Source: Acidimicrobiia bacterium
GTDB taxonomy: Bacteria; Actinomycetota; Acidimicrobiia; Acidimicrobiales; Poriferisodalaceae
NCBI GenBank assembly: GCA_012960315.1
Contig: DUBN01000006.1
Span: 1-35,458, forward strand
Length of the DNA stretch: 35,458 nucleotides
Direction: 5' to 3'
Part shown: piece by piece, positions 25,611 to 35,458 of the stretch
Layout of the letters: every line of letters starts with the position of its first letter
Position numbering within the stretch: position 1 is the stretch's first letter
Made by a program: the position numbers and the translations under genes
Notes under the pieces: model-generated
The model's input: only the letters and a program-made list of their open reading frames with translations
Told to the model about the DNA's origin: nothing
Databases searched by the model: none

Positions 25611-26725
25611 CTGACAGCAGCCGACCCACATGGTGCGACATTGACCTCGCAGCTCTCGAACGTAACTACTCGGCAATAAAACAGGTTGTTGGAGCAAGCA
25701 AGATGATGCCAGTCATCAAAGCTGATGCCTACGGTCATGGTCTCACCCAAATAGGAACCCGTCTTCAAGAGATCGGTGCGCCGTGTCTGGCGGTTGCCTA
25801 TGTCGAGGAAGGTCTCGCTCTGCGAGCCGCCGGGATCACAGTGCCGATCCAGGTTCTTGGAGGGGCAGTAACCCGACAAATTCCCTTGTTTCTCGAACAC
25901 GACCTTACGTTTACCGCCCCTTCAGTAGACAAATTGTTGCAAATCTCGGATGCCGCCGAAGCCGCAAACACAACGGCGAAAGTTCACTTGAAAATTGATA
26001 CTGGAATGGAACGAATAGGTGTCCACCACTACAACGCTGACACCCTTTTCGAAGCCGCGCTCAGCTGCACATCGCTTGAAGTAGAGGGAGTCTTCAGCCA
26101 CATCGCCTCAGCCGACGACACCGACTTGGGATTTGCTCGAATACAACTCGAACGTTTCCTCGAAGCGCTCGACTTTTACGATCGTCGCAGCCTCCCCACC
26201 CCAACACGTCACATAGCGAACTCCGCCGCCATCGTTGCGCTCCCAGAGGCACACCTTGACCTGGTCCGACCTGGGTTATTGCTCTACGGAATTGAACCAA
26301 CAGACCAAACATCGAAAACGATCACCGTTGAGCCGTTGCTGTCGTGGCGCAGCGAAGTCATATATTTCAAGGTCGTAGAAGCCGGAAGCCCAGTGAGCTA
26401 CGGCGGAACATGGGCACCTGAACACTCAACACGAATGGTGACGCTCCCCGTTGGTTACGCCGACGGGTACCGCCGGGCCCTCTCAAATCGGGCCCAAGTT
26501 CTGATTAAAGGAAACCGTCATAACGTCGTGGGACGCGTATGCATGGACCAAACAATGATCGATATCGGTACGGCGAGCGCATATAACGGCGACCAAGTAG
26601 TCCTCGTAGGGTCCGACGGAAACCAGCAAATAACGATCCGAGATCTCGCACTGTGGTCTGACACCGTTCCCTATGAGATCTTGACCTCCATTACGGCGAG
26701 AGTTCCACGCCGGTGGCACTCGTAA
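25607..26725 (+). CDS. alr: Alanine racemase
   Basis: This 372-residue PLP enzyme makes D-alanine for peptidoglycan. The PLP lysine is K38 in VIKADAYGHG. HLKIDTGMERIGVH, the SYGGTWAPE segment, LPVGYADGYRRALSN and GRVCMDQTMIDI are the other family motifs. The start ATG 25607 overlaps the preceding stop (ATGA). Its place next to acpS, nnr and tsaE is typical of actinobacteria. Confidence 0.96.
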   Translation: MTDSSRPTWCDIDLAALERNYSAIKQVVGASKMMPVIKADAYGHGLTQIGTRLQEIGAPCLAVAYVEEGLALRAAGITVPIQVLGGAVTRQIPLFLEHDLTFTAPSVDKLLQISDAAEAANTTAKVHLKIDTGMERIGVHHYNADTLFEAALSCTSLEVEGVFSHIASADDTDLGFARIQLERFLEALDFYDRRSLPTPTRHIANSAAIVALPEAHLDLVRPGLLLYGIEPTDQTSKTITVEPLLSWRSEVIYFKVVEAGSPVSYGGTWAPEHSTRMVTLPVGYADGYRRALSNRAQVLIKGNRHNVVGRVCMDQTMIDIGTASAYNGDQVVLVGSDGNQQITIRDLALWSDTVPYEILTSITARVPRRWHS

Positions 26726-26732
26726 CTAGCCG

Positions 26733-26738
26733 TACAAT
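26733..26738 (+). promoter_or_regulatory. Possible -10 box upstream of tsaE
   Basis: TACAAT matches the -10 consensus at five of six positions and lies 15 nt before ATG 26754 in the 28-bp alr-tsaE gap. No good -35 hexamer is visible. The leader would be short and has no Shine-Dalgarno. Confidence 0.35.
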
Positions 26739-26753
26739 CGAAATACATTCCTC

Positions 26754-27260
26754 ATGTTGCACGTTCGAACCCGCTCCGTAGATGCCACCCGACAAGTAGC
26801 AGCGGCACTCGAACCGCTAGTACGCCCAGGCGATGTCATCCTGCTCTCCGGGGACCTCGGTGCGGGAAAAACAGCGTTTGTGCAAGGACTAGCCGTAGCT
26901 CTTGGCATCCAAGAACGAGTGACGAGTCCCACCTTCACCCTCGCAGCCAGTTATGAAGGTCGCCTCCGCCTCCACCACCTCGACGTGTACCGCCTCGATA
27001 ACCTCGCCGAAGTCTTAGATCTCGACCTCCCCGAACTCCTCGAAGACCGAGCCGTCATCTGTATCGAATGGGGCGAAGTTGTCGTACCCGAACTTCCCAG
27101 AGACTTTCTGCGAATCCGCATCCAACTCGGGCACCTTGAAGAAATCGACGACGCTCGAGTACTCGAAATTGAGCCAATCGGCCCATCGTGGGTGTCAAGG
27201 AACCAACAACTCAACCTTGCCTGGGCAGACTGGGTCATCAGCGAAACGGAAGACTTCTAA
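26754..27260 (+). CDS. tsaE: tRNA threonylcarbamoyladenosine biosynthesis ATPase TsaE
   Basis: This 168-residue P-loop protein has the Walker A motif GDLGAGKT (33-40), VTSPTFTLA and LHHLDVYRLDN, and ICIEWGEVV, all family motifs. TsaE is the ATPase that acts with TsaB and TsaD to make t6A at position 37 of ANN-decoding tRNAs. It starts the tsaE-tsaB-rimI-tsaD set. tsaB begins 1 nt after its stop. Confidence 0.95.
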   Translation: MLHVRTRSVDATRQVAAALEPLVRPGDVILLSGDLGAGKTAFVQGLAVALGIQERVTSPTFTLAASYEGRLRLHHLDVYRLDNLAEVLDLDLPELLEDRAVICIEWGEVVVPELPRDFLRIRIQLGHLEEIDDARVLEIEPIGPSWVSRNQQLNLAWADWVISETEDF

Positions 27261-27261
27261 C

Positions 27262-27960
27262 GTGCTCGTCCTCGGCATCGAAACGGCCACACCTCAAGTG
27301 GGCGTCGCCATCGGAGGGCACGAAGGTGTCATCGCTTCCTTCCATACCGCCCGCGATCGGCGCCACGCCGAAACGCTCGCACCCGCGATCCAATTTCTTT
27401 GCGCGCAAACCCGCATCGATCTCAACGAAATAGGTGTAGTTGCTGTTGATATCGGCCCAGGCCTTTTCACCGGGTTGCGAGTAGGGCTCGCGACCGCCAA
27501 AGCCCTCGCTCACGCCTGTAAAATTCCCATGATTGGGATCTCTAGCCTTGATCTGGCAGCCTTCCCCGCTCGTTTCTCCGATCGCCTCATCGTCTCTACC
27601 GTCGACGCTCGGCGCGGAGAAATCTTTTACGCCACCTACCGTAGGACCGCTGGAGGGATACAACGAATCTCTGAACCGCGCGTCGATCAACCCGACAACG
27701 TTGCCAACCAACTCACCGCTCAAGGCGAAGACTGTCTCGTCGTCGGTGACGGGGCACAACGCTACGCCGAAACCTTCCAAATACTGCGAGGCGTGGAAAT
27801 TGGTGAAGAAGGATTTCGATACCCCAATGCGGGATCCCTGGTCGAGTTAGCCCACCCCCGCGCCCTACGCGAAGAATTCGTTTCATCGTCGGAAATTGAA
27901 CCCCTATACCTCAGAGCCCCTGACGCCAGAATCAACTGGCAAAAGCGGGAACGCTCATGA
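27262..27960 (+). CDS. tsaB: tRNA threonylcarbamoyladenosine biosynthesis protein TsaB
   Basis: From GTG 27262 the protein is 232 residues and starts (M)LVLGIETATPQVGVAIGG. It contains VAVDIGPGLFTGLRVGLATA and AHACKIPMIGISSLDLAA, the actin-like ATPase fold motifs of TsaB. TsaB dimerises with TsaD as a scaffold. The frame is open upstream to 27079, but that overlaps tsaE. The stop overlaps rimI (ATGA). Confidence 0.94.
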   Translation: MLVLGIETATPQVGVAIGGHEGVIASFHTARDRRHAETLAPAIQFLCAQTRIDLNEIGVVAVDIGPGLFTGLRVGLATAKALAHACKIPMIGISSLDLAAFPARFSDRLIVSTVDARRGEIFYATYRRTAGGIQRISEPRVDQPDNVANQLTAQGEDCLVVGDGAQRYAETFQILRGVEIGEEGFRYPNAGSLVELAHPRALREEFVSSSEIEPLYLRAPDARINWQKRERS

Positions 27961-28493
27961 TGACCTCCGACGCCCACGTGCTTATCGAACCGATGCGGAA
28001 ACGACACGTGCGTGCTATCAGAACTATCGACAAACAGGTGTACACCAAACCTTGGTCAGCGGCGATGTACCACGATGAACTACGTCAGCGTGACCGTCGC
28101 GCCTATTACGTTGCCCACCACGACAACCACATCGCTGGGTACGGCGGCGCGATGATCGTCCACGACGAAGGACACATTACGTCGGTTGCGGTTGCACCAC
28201 ATGCTCAAGGACTCGGTATCGCTACCCGCCTGATGGTCGCTGTCCACCGCGGATGTCTCCCTCACAAAATCTCCGCGATGACCCTCGAAGTTCGAGTGTC
28301 CAACGAACGCGCCCAACGTCTGTATCGGCGCTTCGGATACGCCCCCGCAGGTGTCCGGGCCGGCTACTACGGCGACAACGGCGAAGATGCTCTAGTGATG
28401 TGGTGTCACGATGTGCAAGAAATTGGGCACATCGACCTGCTCGCGCAAATCGAAACCGAAATAGATGGCACTACCGACTGGGGGTCACTATGA
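27957..28493 (+). CDS. rimI: GNAT N-acetyltransferase, RimI-like
   Basis: This 178-residue protein has GNAT motif A (SVAVAPHAQGLGIATRLMVA, about 79-98) and motif B-like LEVRVSNERAQRLYRRFGYA. VYTKPWSAAMYHDEL resembles the RimI N-terminal acceptor-peptide region. RimI acetylates the N-terminus of S18 in E. coli, and actinobacterial versions may act more broadly. About 25 C-terminal residues extend beyond the usual core. ATG 27957 overlaps tsaB; the next codon ATG 27960 is an alternative. Confidence 0.9.
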   Translation: MMTSDAHVLIEPMRKRHVRAIRTIDKQVYTKPWSAAMYHDELRQRDRRAYYVAHHDNHIAGYGGAMIVHDEGHITSVAVAPHAQGLGIATRLMVAVHRGCLPHKISAMTLEVRVSNERAQRLYRRFGYAPAGVRAGYYGDNGEDALVMWCHDVQEIGHIDLLAQIETEIDGTTDWGSL

Positions 28494-29494
28494 CCACTGT
28501 TCTGGGAATCGAAACCTCATGTGACGAAACTGCAGCAGCAGTGGTTGTAGATGGTCGCGATGTGTTATCGAATGTCGTCAGCAGCCAAGTAGACCTTCAT
28601 GCCCGCTATGGCGGCGTGGTCCCAGAAATCGCCGGCCGAGCTCACGAATCACTCCTCACACCGGTTGTAGCGGAGGCCATGGTCGAAGCCGGGGTGACGA
28701 GTCACGACATCGACGTTGTCGCAGCCACCCGTGGGCCAGGACTCATCGGGAGCCTCCTGATAGGTGTCTCAGCGGCCAAAGCGCTCTCATTGGGATGGAA
28801 CGTCCCTTTTATTGGCATTAACCACCATGAAGCGCACCTCTACGCTGCCCTATTAGAAGAACCGGAACTGGAATTCCCGCTTTTGGTCATGCTTGTGAGC
28901 GGTGGACACACCATGCTGATTGAATTTCAAGCCCATGGCCGATACCGCCTTCTTGGGGCAACGGTCGATGACGCTGCAGGCGAAGCATTCGACAAAGTCG
29001 CCCGGTATTTAGGTTTGGGATATCCAGGAGGTCCAGCTATCGACGAGTTGAGCCAGCAAGGTGATCCACAAGCAATCAAATTCACACCCCCAATGCGTAA
29101 CGACGGACTCGATTTTTCCTTTTCTGGTTTGAAAACAGCGGTCGTTAACTATGTTCGCCAACACCCCGACGTGGAAACCGCTGACGTCGCAGCATCATTT
29201 CAGGCAGCAGTCGTAGATGTCTTGACCCACAAAGCTCAACGAGCCGCCCGAGAGATAGGTGCCACAGGCATTTGTCTAGCTGGAGGGGTCGCCGCGAACA
29301 GCGAACTTCGCGAAAAAGTTCTCGATATCTGCGTTGAAGATGGCATACAAGGCTTCCTTCCCTCCCGCGCTATGTGCACCGACAACGCGGCGATGGTCGC
29401 AGCTACCGCCTGGTGGAGAATGGACAGCGATGGGCCGTCTCCGCTAGATCTCGGAGCAGATCCGAGCCTTAAGCTGCCCTTTATCGACTCCTAG
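28490..29494 (+). CDS. tsaD: tRNA N6-adenosine threonylcarbamoyltransferase TsaD
   Basis: From ATG 28490 the protein is 334 residues: MTTVLGIETSCDETAAAVV, with the iron-binding motif GINHHEAHLYA, MLVSGGHTMLIE, the phosphate loops LGLGYPGGPAIDEL and DFSFSGLKTAV, and CLAGGVAANSELR. TsaD transfers the threonylcarbamoyl group to A37 of tRNA. The longer frame back to 28253 runs through rimI and is rejected. ATG overlaps the rimI stop as ATGA. Confidence 0.96.
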   Translation: MTTVLGIETSCDETAAAVVVDGRDVLSNVVSSQVDLHARYGGVVPEIAGRAHESLLTPVVAEAMVEAGVTSHDIDVVAATRGPGLIGSLLIGVSAAKALSLGWNVPFIGINHHEAHLYAALLEEPELEFPLLVMLVSGGHTMLIEFQAHGRYRLLGATVDDAAGEAFDKVARYLGLGYPGGPAIDELSQQGDPQAIKFTPPMRNDGLDFSFSGLKTAVVNYVRQHPDVETADVAASFQAAVVDVLTHKAQRAAREIGATGICLAGGVAANSELREKVLDICVEDGIQGFLPSRAMCTDNAAMVAATAWWRMDSDGPSPLDLGADPSLKLPFIDS

Positions 29495-29538
29495 AGGCCA
29501 ATTTCATCGAATTTTCGCGGAAACGTCGACCTCACAGG

Positions 29539-29568
29539 TTGTTTCTCGGCGGGCGCGCGCCATATCGT
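29539..29568 (+). promoter_or_regulatory. Candidate groESL promoter
   Basis: TTGTTT (29539-29544) and TATCGT (29563-29568) are 18 bp apart and resemble a vegetative sigma promoter. The -10 element abuts the CIRCE repeat, so repressor binding would block it. The match to consensus is moderate. Confidence 0.35.
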
Positions 29569-29594
29569 TAGCACTCTCCCTATGAGAGTGCTAA
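29568..29594 (+). promoter_or_regulatory. CIRCE operator (HrcA binding site)
   Basis: A perfect inverted repeat TTAGCACTC (29568-29576), 9-nt spacer, GAGTGCTAA (29586-29594) matches the CIRCE consensus exactly. It lies 46 bp before the groES start. HrcA normally binds CIRCE to repress groESL, with heat shock relieving repression. The hrcA gene is not in this window. Confidence 0.95.
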
Positions 29595-29640
29595 CGCATC
29601 CATAGGGTTTCACTAGACAAGCTATGGAGGCGAACAGCCG

Positions 29641-31579
<1,939 letters not shown>

Positions 31580-31596
31580 TTCACATCTGACTCGAA

Positions 31597-31634
31597 TCGA
31601 GGCGGGCCTTCGGGCCCGCCTCGAAACGTTTTCA
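31597..31634 (+). terminator. Intrinsic terminator after groEL
   Basis: A 12-bp perfect stem (31597-31608 with 31613-31624) is closed by a C-UUCG-G tetraloop (31609-31612), one of the most stable RNA loops. A short T-rich stretch (GTTTTC, 31628-31633) follows. It starts 18 nt after the groEL stop. Confidence 0.9.
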
Positions 31635-31646
31635 CCTCAATTGTCC

Positions 31647-31652
31647 TAGGTT
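31647..31652 (+). promoter_or_regulatory. Possible -10 box for a leaderless Nudix mRNA
   Basis: TAGGTT fits TANNNT and ends 6 nt before GTG 31659, just downstream of the groEL terminator, where a new promoter is expected. The AGG inside the box or GAGG touching the start codon could be read as Shine-Dalgarno, but spacing is poor for the latter. Confidence 0.3.
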
Positions 31653-31658
31653 GCTGAG

Positions 31659-32339
31659 GTGAACCAACTCCAGCGCGGCGGACCTCAACGAATCCCCCGA
31701 CCGGACAACTGGACCCCCGGCAACCCCGCACCATGGCTCCACGCAACAGACGTAGATCTCGACACCCTTGAGCGCCGGCTTCTCACGCGAACCTCCGGAT
31801 ACCAACAAACCGGAGCGCCGCCACCCAAACGCCACTCAGCCGTCCTCATAGCCCTCTACAGCGACCCCGAACCGACTGTTGTGCTCACCCGCCGGACCCA
31901 ACAAATGAAAGCCCACAGCGGCGAAGTGAGCTTCCCGGGCGGAGGACAGGATCCTGGCGAATCCCTCTGGGATACAGCTTGCCGCGAAGCCCGAGAGGAA
32001 ATTCAACTCGACACGACTCTCGCGCGCAGGATCGGCGAACTCGATCACCTCACGACCGTTTCCTCCCAAGCCCGAATCGTTCCCTACGTTGCGCGACTTT
32101 CACAACCACCCTCAATGACCGCAAACCCAGATGAAGTCGACGAGATTTTGCTTGTGTCGCTTTCAGAACTGCTACTTCCCGAGGTCTATCGAGAAGAGAG
32201 ATGGCAGTGGCCCGGCTCGAATCAACAACGTCCCATCTATTTTTTCGATCTCTTCGGAGACACGGTGTGGGGCGCCACCGCCAACCTCCTTCGCCAATTG
32301 CTTGTTACGGCGCTCGGTTTACCAGAACACGAAAAATAA
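31659..32339 (+). CDS. Nudix hydrolase, CoA pyrophosphatase-like
   Basis: This 226-residue protein contains HSAVLIALY, then [20 protein letters not shown] and the Nudix box [20 protein letters not shown] followed by EI. The segment from [10 protein letters not shown] into [11 protein letters not shown] is the pattern of the NudL/YeaB CoA pyrophosphatase subgroup, which cleaves CoA to 3',5'-ADP and 4'-phosphopantetheine. The exact substrate is inferred from this subgroup pattern. The N-terminal roughly 25 residues are Pro-rich and family-variable. It stands alone between a terminator and guaA. Confidence 0.85.
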   Translation: MNQLQRGGPQRIPRPDNWTPGNPAPWLHATDVDLDTLERRLLTRTSGYQQTGAPPPKRHSAVLIALYSDPEPTVVLTRRTQQMKAHSGEVSFPGGGQDPGESLWDTACREAREEIQLDTTLARRIGELDHLTTVSSQARIVPYVARLSQPPSMTANPDEVDEILLVSLSELLLPEVYREERWQWPGSNQQRPIYFFDLFGDTVWGATANLLRQLLVTALGLPEHEK

Positions 32340-32400
32340 ACCGGAACCGACGGCCAATGGCCGCTACAGTCAAATACTTCCCCGAGCGGACGAATCGCGC

Positions 32401-33954
32401 ATGGTCCAGGTCGATAACGCCCACCAAACAGTTCTGGTCGTCGATTTTGGCGCCCAATACGCACAACTGATCGCACGCAGAGTCCGCGAAGCGCGGGTGT
32501 ACAGCGAAATTGTGCCCAACACCGTTACCGCTACAGAAATCAGTGACCGCAACCCGGCGGCCATCATTCTCTCCGGAGGACCCAAATCAGTCCATGCCGA
32601 CGGGGCGCCCCTCATAGACCCCGACGTCTATGAACTCGACATTCCCATACTCGGAATCTGTTACGGCTCCCAACTCATCGCCCATCAATTGGGCGGAACT
32701 GTCGATCGCAGTGGACGCGGAGAATACGGCAGAACCCAACTTTCCCTCACCGGCGAACCGTCGCAGTTGTTGCCCGACGGGGTTGCCACTGGAGACGTCG
32801 TATGGATGTCCCACTTCGACGCTGTTACCGAACCCCCCCAAGGGTTCGCCGTTAGCGCCTCCACTGTCGACGCCCCAGCAGCGGTCATCGAAGACGCCAA
32901 CCGTCGAATCTATGGTGTGCAATACCACCCCGAAGTCGCTCACACTCCCCACGGCCAATCCCTCCTCCAACGGTTCCTGGGAGAAGTCGCACACTGTCGA
33001 GCGGACTGGACGATGACGAACGTTATTGACGAAAGCGTCGAAGCCATACGAAGCCAAATAGGGGAAGGAAGAGCGATCTGTGGTCTGTCGGGCGGAGTTG
33101 ACAGCGCCGTCGCCGCTGCTCTAGTCCACAAAGCAATCGGATCACAGTTGGTGTGCGTGTTTGTTGACACAGGTCTCATGCGACTGGGCGAAGGCGATCA
33201 AGTCGTCGAGACATTCCAACGCACTCAAGGTATTGAACTCATCCACGAACGCGCAGCTGACACCTTTTTCGAAGCGCTCCAAGGGATCACCGACCCCGAA
33301 GACAAACGAAAAACCATTGGCGAAAAATTCATTCGTATCTTCGAACAAGCACAAGGCGGCATTACCGACGCCCGTTTCCTCGTCCAGGGAACCCTCTACC
33401 CCGACGTCATCGAATCAGGAACCAACGACGCCGCAAAAATCAAAAGCCACCACAACGTCGGCGGACTCCCCGACGACATGGAATTCGAACTCGTCGAACC
33501 ACTCCGAAATCTTTTCAAAGATGAAGTCAGAGCAGTCGGTACCGAACTTGGACTACCTGACGAAATCGTTTGGCGGCAGCCGTTCCCAGGACCAGGTTTG
33601 GGCGTGCGGATCATCGGAGAAGTCACCCCCGAGGCCGTCGCTATCCTCCAACACGCCGACGCGATCGTCAGAGAAGAAATCCTCCAGGCAGGACTTGAGC
33701 GAGAAATTTGGCAAGCATTCGCCGTGCTTGCCGATATCCGCAGCGTGGGAGTCATGGGCGACGAGCGAACATATGCACGACCAATCATTATCCGAGCAGT
33801 CACCAGCGAAGACGCAATGACCGCTGATTGGGCTCGCCTGCCCTACGAAATTCTCGAAAGCATGTCATCAAGAATCATCAATGAAGTCGATGGCGTCAAT
33901 CGAGTGGTGTACGACATCACCTCCAAACCGCCAGGCACAATCGAATGGGAGTAA
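32401..33954 (+). CDS. guaA: GMP synthase (glutamine-hydrolysing)
   Basis: From ATG 32401 the protein is 517 residues. The class I glutaminase domain (about 1-200) has [19 protein letters not shown], the nucleophile Cys in [15 protein letters not shown] and the His-x-Glu of [13 protein letters not shown]. The synthetase domain has the PP-loop [18 protein letters not shown], and the C-terminal domain has [18 protein letters not shown] and ends KPPGTIEWE. It converts XMP to GMP. The frame is open upstream to 32131, but that overlaps the Nudix gene. The 61-bp upstream gap contains a small CGGCC-AAT-GGCCG hairpin and TACAGT (32365-32370), a possible -10. Confidence 0.96.
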   Translation: MVQVDNAHQTVLVVDFGAQYAQLIARRVREARVYSEIVPNTVTATEISDRNPAAIILSGGPKSVHADGAPLIDPDVYELDIPILGICYGSQLIAHQLGGTVDRSGRGEYGRTQLSLTGEPSQLLPDGVATGDVVWMSHFDAVTEPPQGFAVSASTVDAPAAVIEDANRRIYGVQYHPEVAHTPHGQSLLQRFLGEVAHCRADWTMTNVIDESVEAIRSQIGEGRAICGLSGGVDSAVAAALVHKAIGSQLVCVFVDTGLMRLGEGDQVVETFQRTQGIELIHERAADTFFEALQGITDPEDKRKTIGEKFIRIFEQAQGGITDARFLVQGTLYPDVIESGTNDAAKIKSHHNVGGLPDDMEFELVEPLRNLFKDEVRAVGTELGLPDEIVWRQPFPGPGLGVRIIGEVTPEAVAILQHADAIVREEILQAGLEREIWQAFAVLADIRSVGVMGDERTYARPIIIRAVTSEDAMTADWARLPYEILESMSSRIINEVDGVNRVVYDITSKPPGTIEWE

Positions 33955-33958
33955 TCAG

Positions 33959-35110
33959 ATGACTGACCTCCCCCAAGGTTTCACCGTCCACGTCGCCAAT
34001 ATGGGTGTCAAAGACGACACCAACGACGTCATGGTGCTCAACTGCGAAACCCCAGCAACAGCAGTAGGGGTATTTACCCGAAGCCGATTTGTTGGACCCA
34101 GCGTGACGATCAGCCGACACAACATCTCTTCTGGTACCGCCAGAGCAGTCGTTGTTGTATCTAAAAACGCGAACGTGGCCACCGGTGCCACCGGCCACGC
34201 GAACGCGACAGAAATCACACAACTCGTCGGCGCGGCGATCAACGCCGACCCCTCCGAGGTGATCATTGGTTCCACAGGCGTTATCGGCGTTCAATACCCC
34301 ATGGAACGCATCCGATCGCACCTGACCACACTTCACACCCCCTTTCAGGAACGATCAGCGGACGTTGCAGCCTCCGCCATCATGACCACCGACACCTACC
34401 CCAAGGTTGCATCAGCTTCAGCTGGACCAGCGACAGTCGTAGGTTTCGCCAAAGGCGTAGGCATGATCGAACCCGACATGGCGACAATGATCGCGGTCAT
34501 CACCACCGACGCCCACATTTCCGCCCACGAACTGGATCGAACCTTTCGGCGAGTTGTTGATCGTACTTTCAACGCGCTGAGCATCGACACTGACACATCA
34601 ACCAGCGATATGGCTGTCGTCCTCGCGTCAGGGATCGCTGGCCCAACCGATGAGACCCAGTTCGAAGCGGCCCTATTAGATGTCTGCCTCAATCTCACCC
34701 GCCAACTCGCCGCGGACGGCGAAGGAGCAGAAACCCTCATTGTTGTCAACGTCACCCGGGCACGAGACGACGATCAGGCTCGACGTGTGGCAAAAGCCAT
34801 CGTTAACTCGCCGCTGGTGAAAACTGCAATCCACGGACGCGACCCCAACTGGGGGCGCGTAGCAATGGCCATAGGTAAATGCCACGACGACACAGATATC
34901 AACCAAGAAGAAGTCACCATCTGCTTCGGTCATCAAGAGATGTACCCCACCCCCGCCACCTCACCAGCGTTGTTAGAACTCGAGACGTACCTTGCCAGCG
35001 ACGAAGTTCACATTGGAGTTGATCTCGGCCTAGCTGAGGGAACCTTTACCGCGTACGGATGCGACCTCACCGACGGCTACGTTCGCATCAACGCCGACTA
35101 CACGACCTGA
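33959..35110 (+). CDS. argJ: Bifunctional ornithine/glutamate N-acetyltransferase ArgJ
   Basis: From ATG 33959 the protein is 383 residues, slightly short for ArgJ. It has [17 protein letters not shown]-like [28 protein letters not shown] and the self-cleavage region [20 protein letters not shown], where the Thr of ATM becomes the nucleophile of the beta chain. [14 protein letters not shown] and [20 protein letters not shown] close the family pattern. ArgJ recycles acetyl from acetylornithine to glutamate in arginine synthesis. Other arg genes are not adjacent here, which is unusual. It starts 4 nt after guaA. Confidence 0.93.
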   Translation: MTDLPQGFTVHVANMGVKDDTNDVMVLNCETPATAVGVFTRSRFVGPSVTISRHNISSGTARAVVVVSKNANVATGATGHANATEITQLVGAAINADPSEVIIGSTGVIGVQYPMERIRSHLTTLHTPFQERSADVAASAIMTTDTYPKVASASAGPATVVGFAKGVGMIEPDMATMIAVITTDAHISAHELDRTFRRVVDRTFNALSIDTDTSTSDMAVVLASGIAGPTDETQFEAALLDVCLNLTRQLAADGEGAETLIVVNVTRARDDDQARRVAKAIVNSPLVKTAIHGRDPNWGRVAMAIGKCHDDTDINQEEVTICFGHQEMYPTPATSPALLELETYLASDEVHIGVDLGLAEGTFTAYGCDLTDGYVRINADYTT

Positions 35111-35118
35111 ACCCTGCG

Positions 35119-35458
35119 ATGAGCGACAACAACATCCTCGAAGGACTGAACCCCGCACAACACGACGCGGTCATCCACCGCGGCGGGCCAATGCTGGTCG
35201 TGGCAGGTGCCGGATCGGGAAAAACTCGAGTCCTCACTCATCGCATCGCCCACCTCATCCAACAAGACAACGTCAGCCCATTTGGAATCCTCGCGATCAC
35301 CTTCACCAACAAAGCCGCCCAAGAGATGAAGGATCGGGTAGCACGCCTGGTAGGCCCCGTCGCCGAAAAAATGTGGGTATCAACGTTCCACTCGGCGTGT
35401 GTGCGGATACTGCGCCGCGACGCAGAACGACTTGGGTACCCCAGCGCGTTTTCCATAT
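35119..35458 (+). CDS. pcrA: PcrA/UvrD-type ATP-dependent DNA helicase (partial, 5' end)
   Basis: The first 113 codons are present and the frame runs off the window end. It reads [20 protein letters not shown] (Q motif region), [20 protein letters not shown] (Walker A), [18 protein letters not shown] (motif Ia) and [20 protein letters not shown] (motif Ib). These define a superfamily 1A helicase, and guaA-linked pcrA is known in actinobacteria. The start ATG 35119 follows the argJ stop by 8 nt. PcrA versus UvrD cannot be separated without the C-terminus. Confidence 0.92.
   Translation, partial: MSDNNILEGLNPAQHDAVIHRGGPMLVVAGAGSGKTRVLTHRIAHLIQQDNVSPFGILAITFTNKAAQEMKDRVARLVGPVAEKMWVSTFHSACVRILRRDAERLGYPSAFSI

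Noticed and set aside
28253-28489. Long upstream extension of tsaD
   Set aside because: It overlaps rimI in another frame and has an Arg/Pro-rich out-of-frame appearance; TsaD clearly begins MTTVLGIETSCDET at 28490 with an ATGA overlap.
32131-32400. Upstream extension of guaA
   Set aside because: It overlaps the Nudix gene out of frame; GMP synthase homology begins at 32401 and gives the usual length.
33881-33958. Upstream extension of argJ into guaA
   Set aside because: It lies within guaA in another frame and is not ArgJ-like; ATG 33959 follows the guaA stop.

Overview
The window is a chromosomal core-gene segment of an actinobacterium, most likely from class Acidimicrobiia. That assignment is an inference from three things: gene order (tuf, S10, spc and alpha clusters, then truA-rplM-rpsI-glmM, acpS-nnr-alr-tsaE-tsaB-rimI-tsaD-groES-groEL and guaA-pcrA); actinobacterial protein forms (short-LID adenylate kinase, RpoA beginning MLTMQRPT, long acidic L22 tail); and a very large GlmS-like protein. 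I found no rRNA, tRNA, CRISPR array, insertion sequence or prophage. No gene-free stretch exceeds 300 bases.

Region 1 (1-14881) is the fused ribosomal superoperon, all on the + strand. It opens with the last 24 codons of tuf, then runs rpsJ, rplCDWB, rpsS, rplV, rpsC, rplP, rpmC, rpsQ, rplN, rplX, rplE, rpsN (zinc type), rpsH, rplF, rplR, rpsE, rpmD, rplO, secY, adk, a 47-codon gene at the usual infA position, rpmJ, rpsM, rpsK, rpsD, rpoA and rplQ. Most junctions are 0-17 bp gaps or 1-4 bp start/stop overlaps, so the genes are probably translationally coupled. The exception is a 221-bp hairpin-rich gap between rpsJ and rplC that looks like a leader. The map gene is missing between adk and the infA position.

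Region 2 (14882-17349) interrupts the conserved rplQ-truA junction. It holds an RraA/HMG-aldolase-family gene on + and an N-acyl-D-amino-acid deacylase-type amidohydrolase on -. Their stop codons touch and a hairpin lies at the junction.

Region 3 (17350-19120) carries truA, rplM and rpsI. Region 4 (19138-26725) is largely envelope precursor and housekeeping metabolism: glmM, a 1130-residue GlmS-like protein with three family-atypical segments, acpS, a bifunctional NAD(P)HX repair enzyme and alr. glmM, the GlmS-like protein and alr all feed peptidoglycan precursor synthesis.

Region 5 (26726-31640) is the t6A tRNA-modification set tsaE-tsaB-rimI-tsaD, followed by groES-groEL under a perfect CIRCE operator and closed by a strong UUCG-loop terminator. 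Region 6 (31641-35458) contains a CoA-pyrophosphatase-type Nudix hydrolase, guaA, a solitary argJ, and the start of a PcrA/UvrD helicase cut by the window edge.

The items most worth following up are the giant GlmS, the short IF-1-like gene and the rplC leader. The acidic tails on the adjacent L22 and S3 genes and a recurring TANNNT box 6-7 nt before several start codons are also worth checking.
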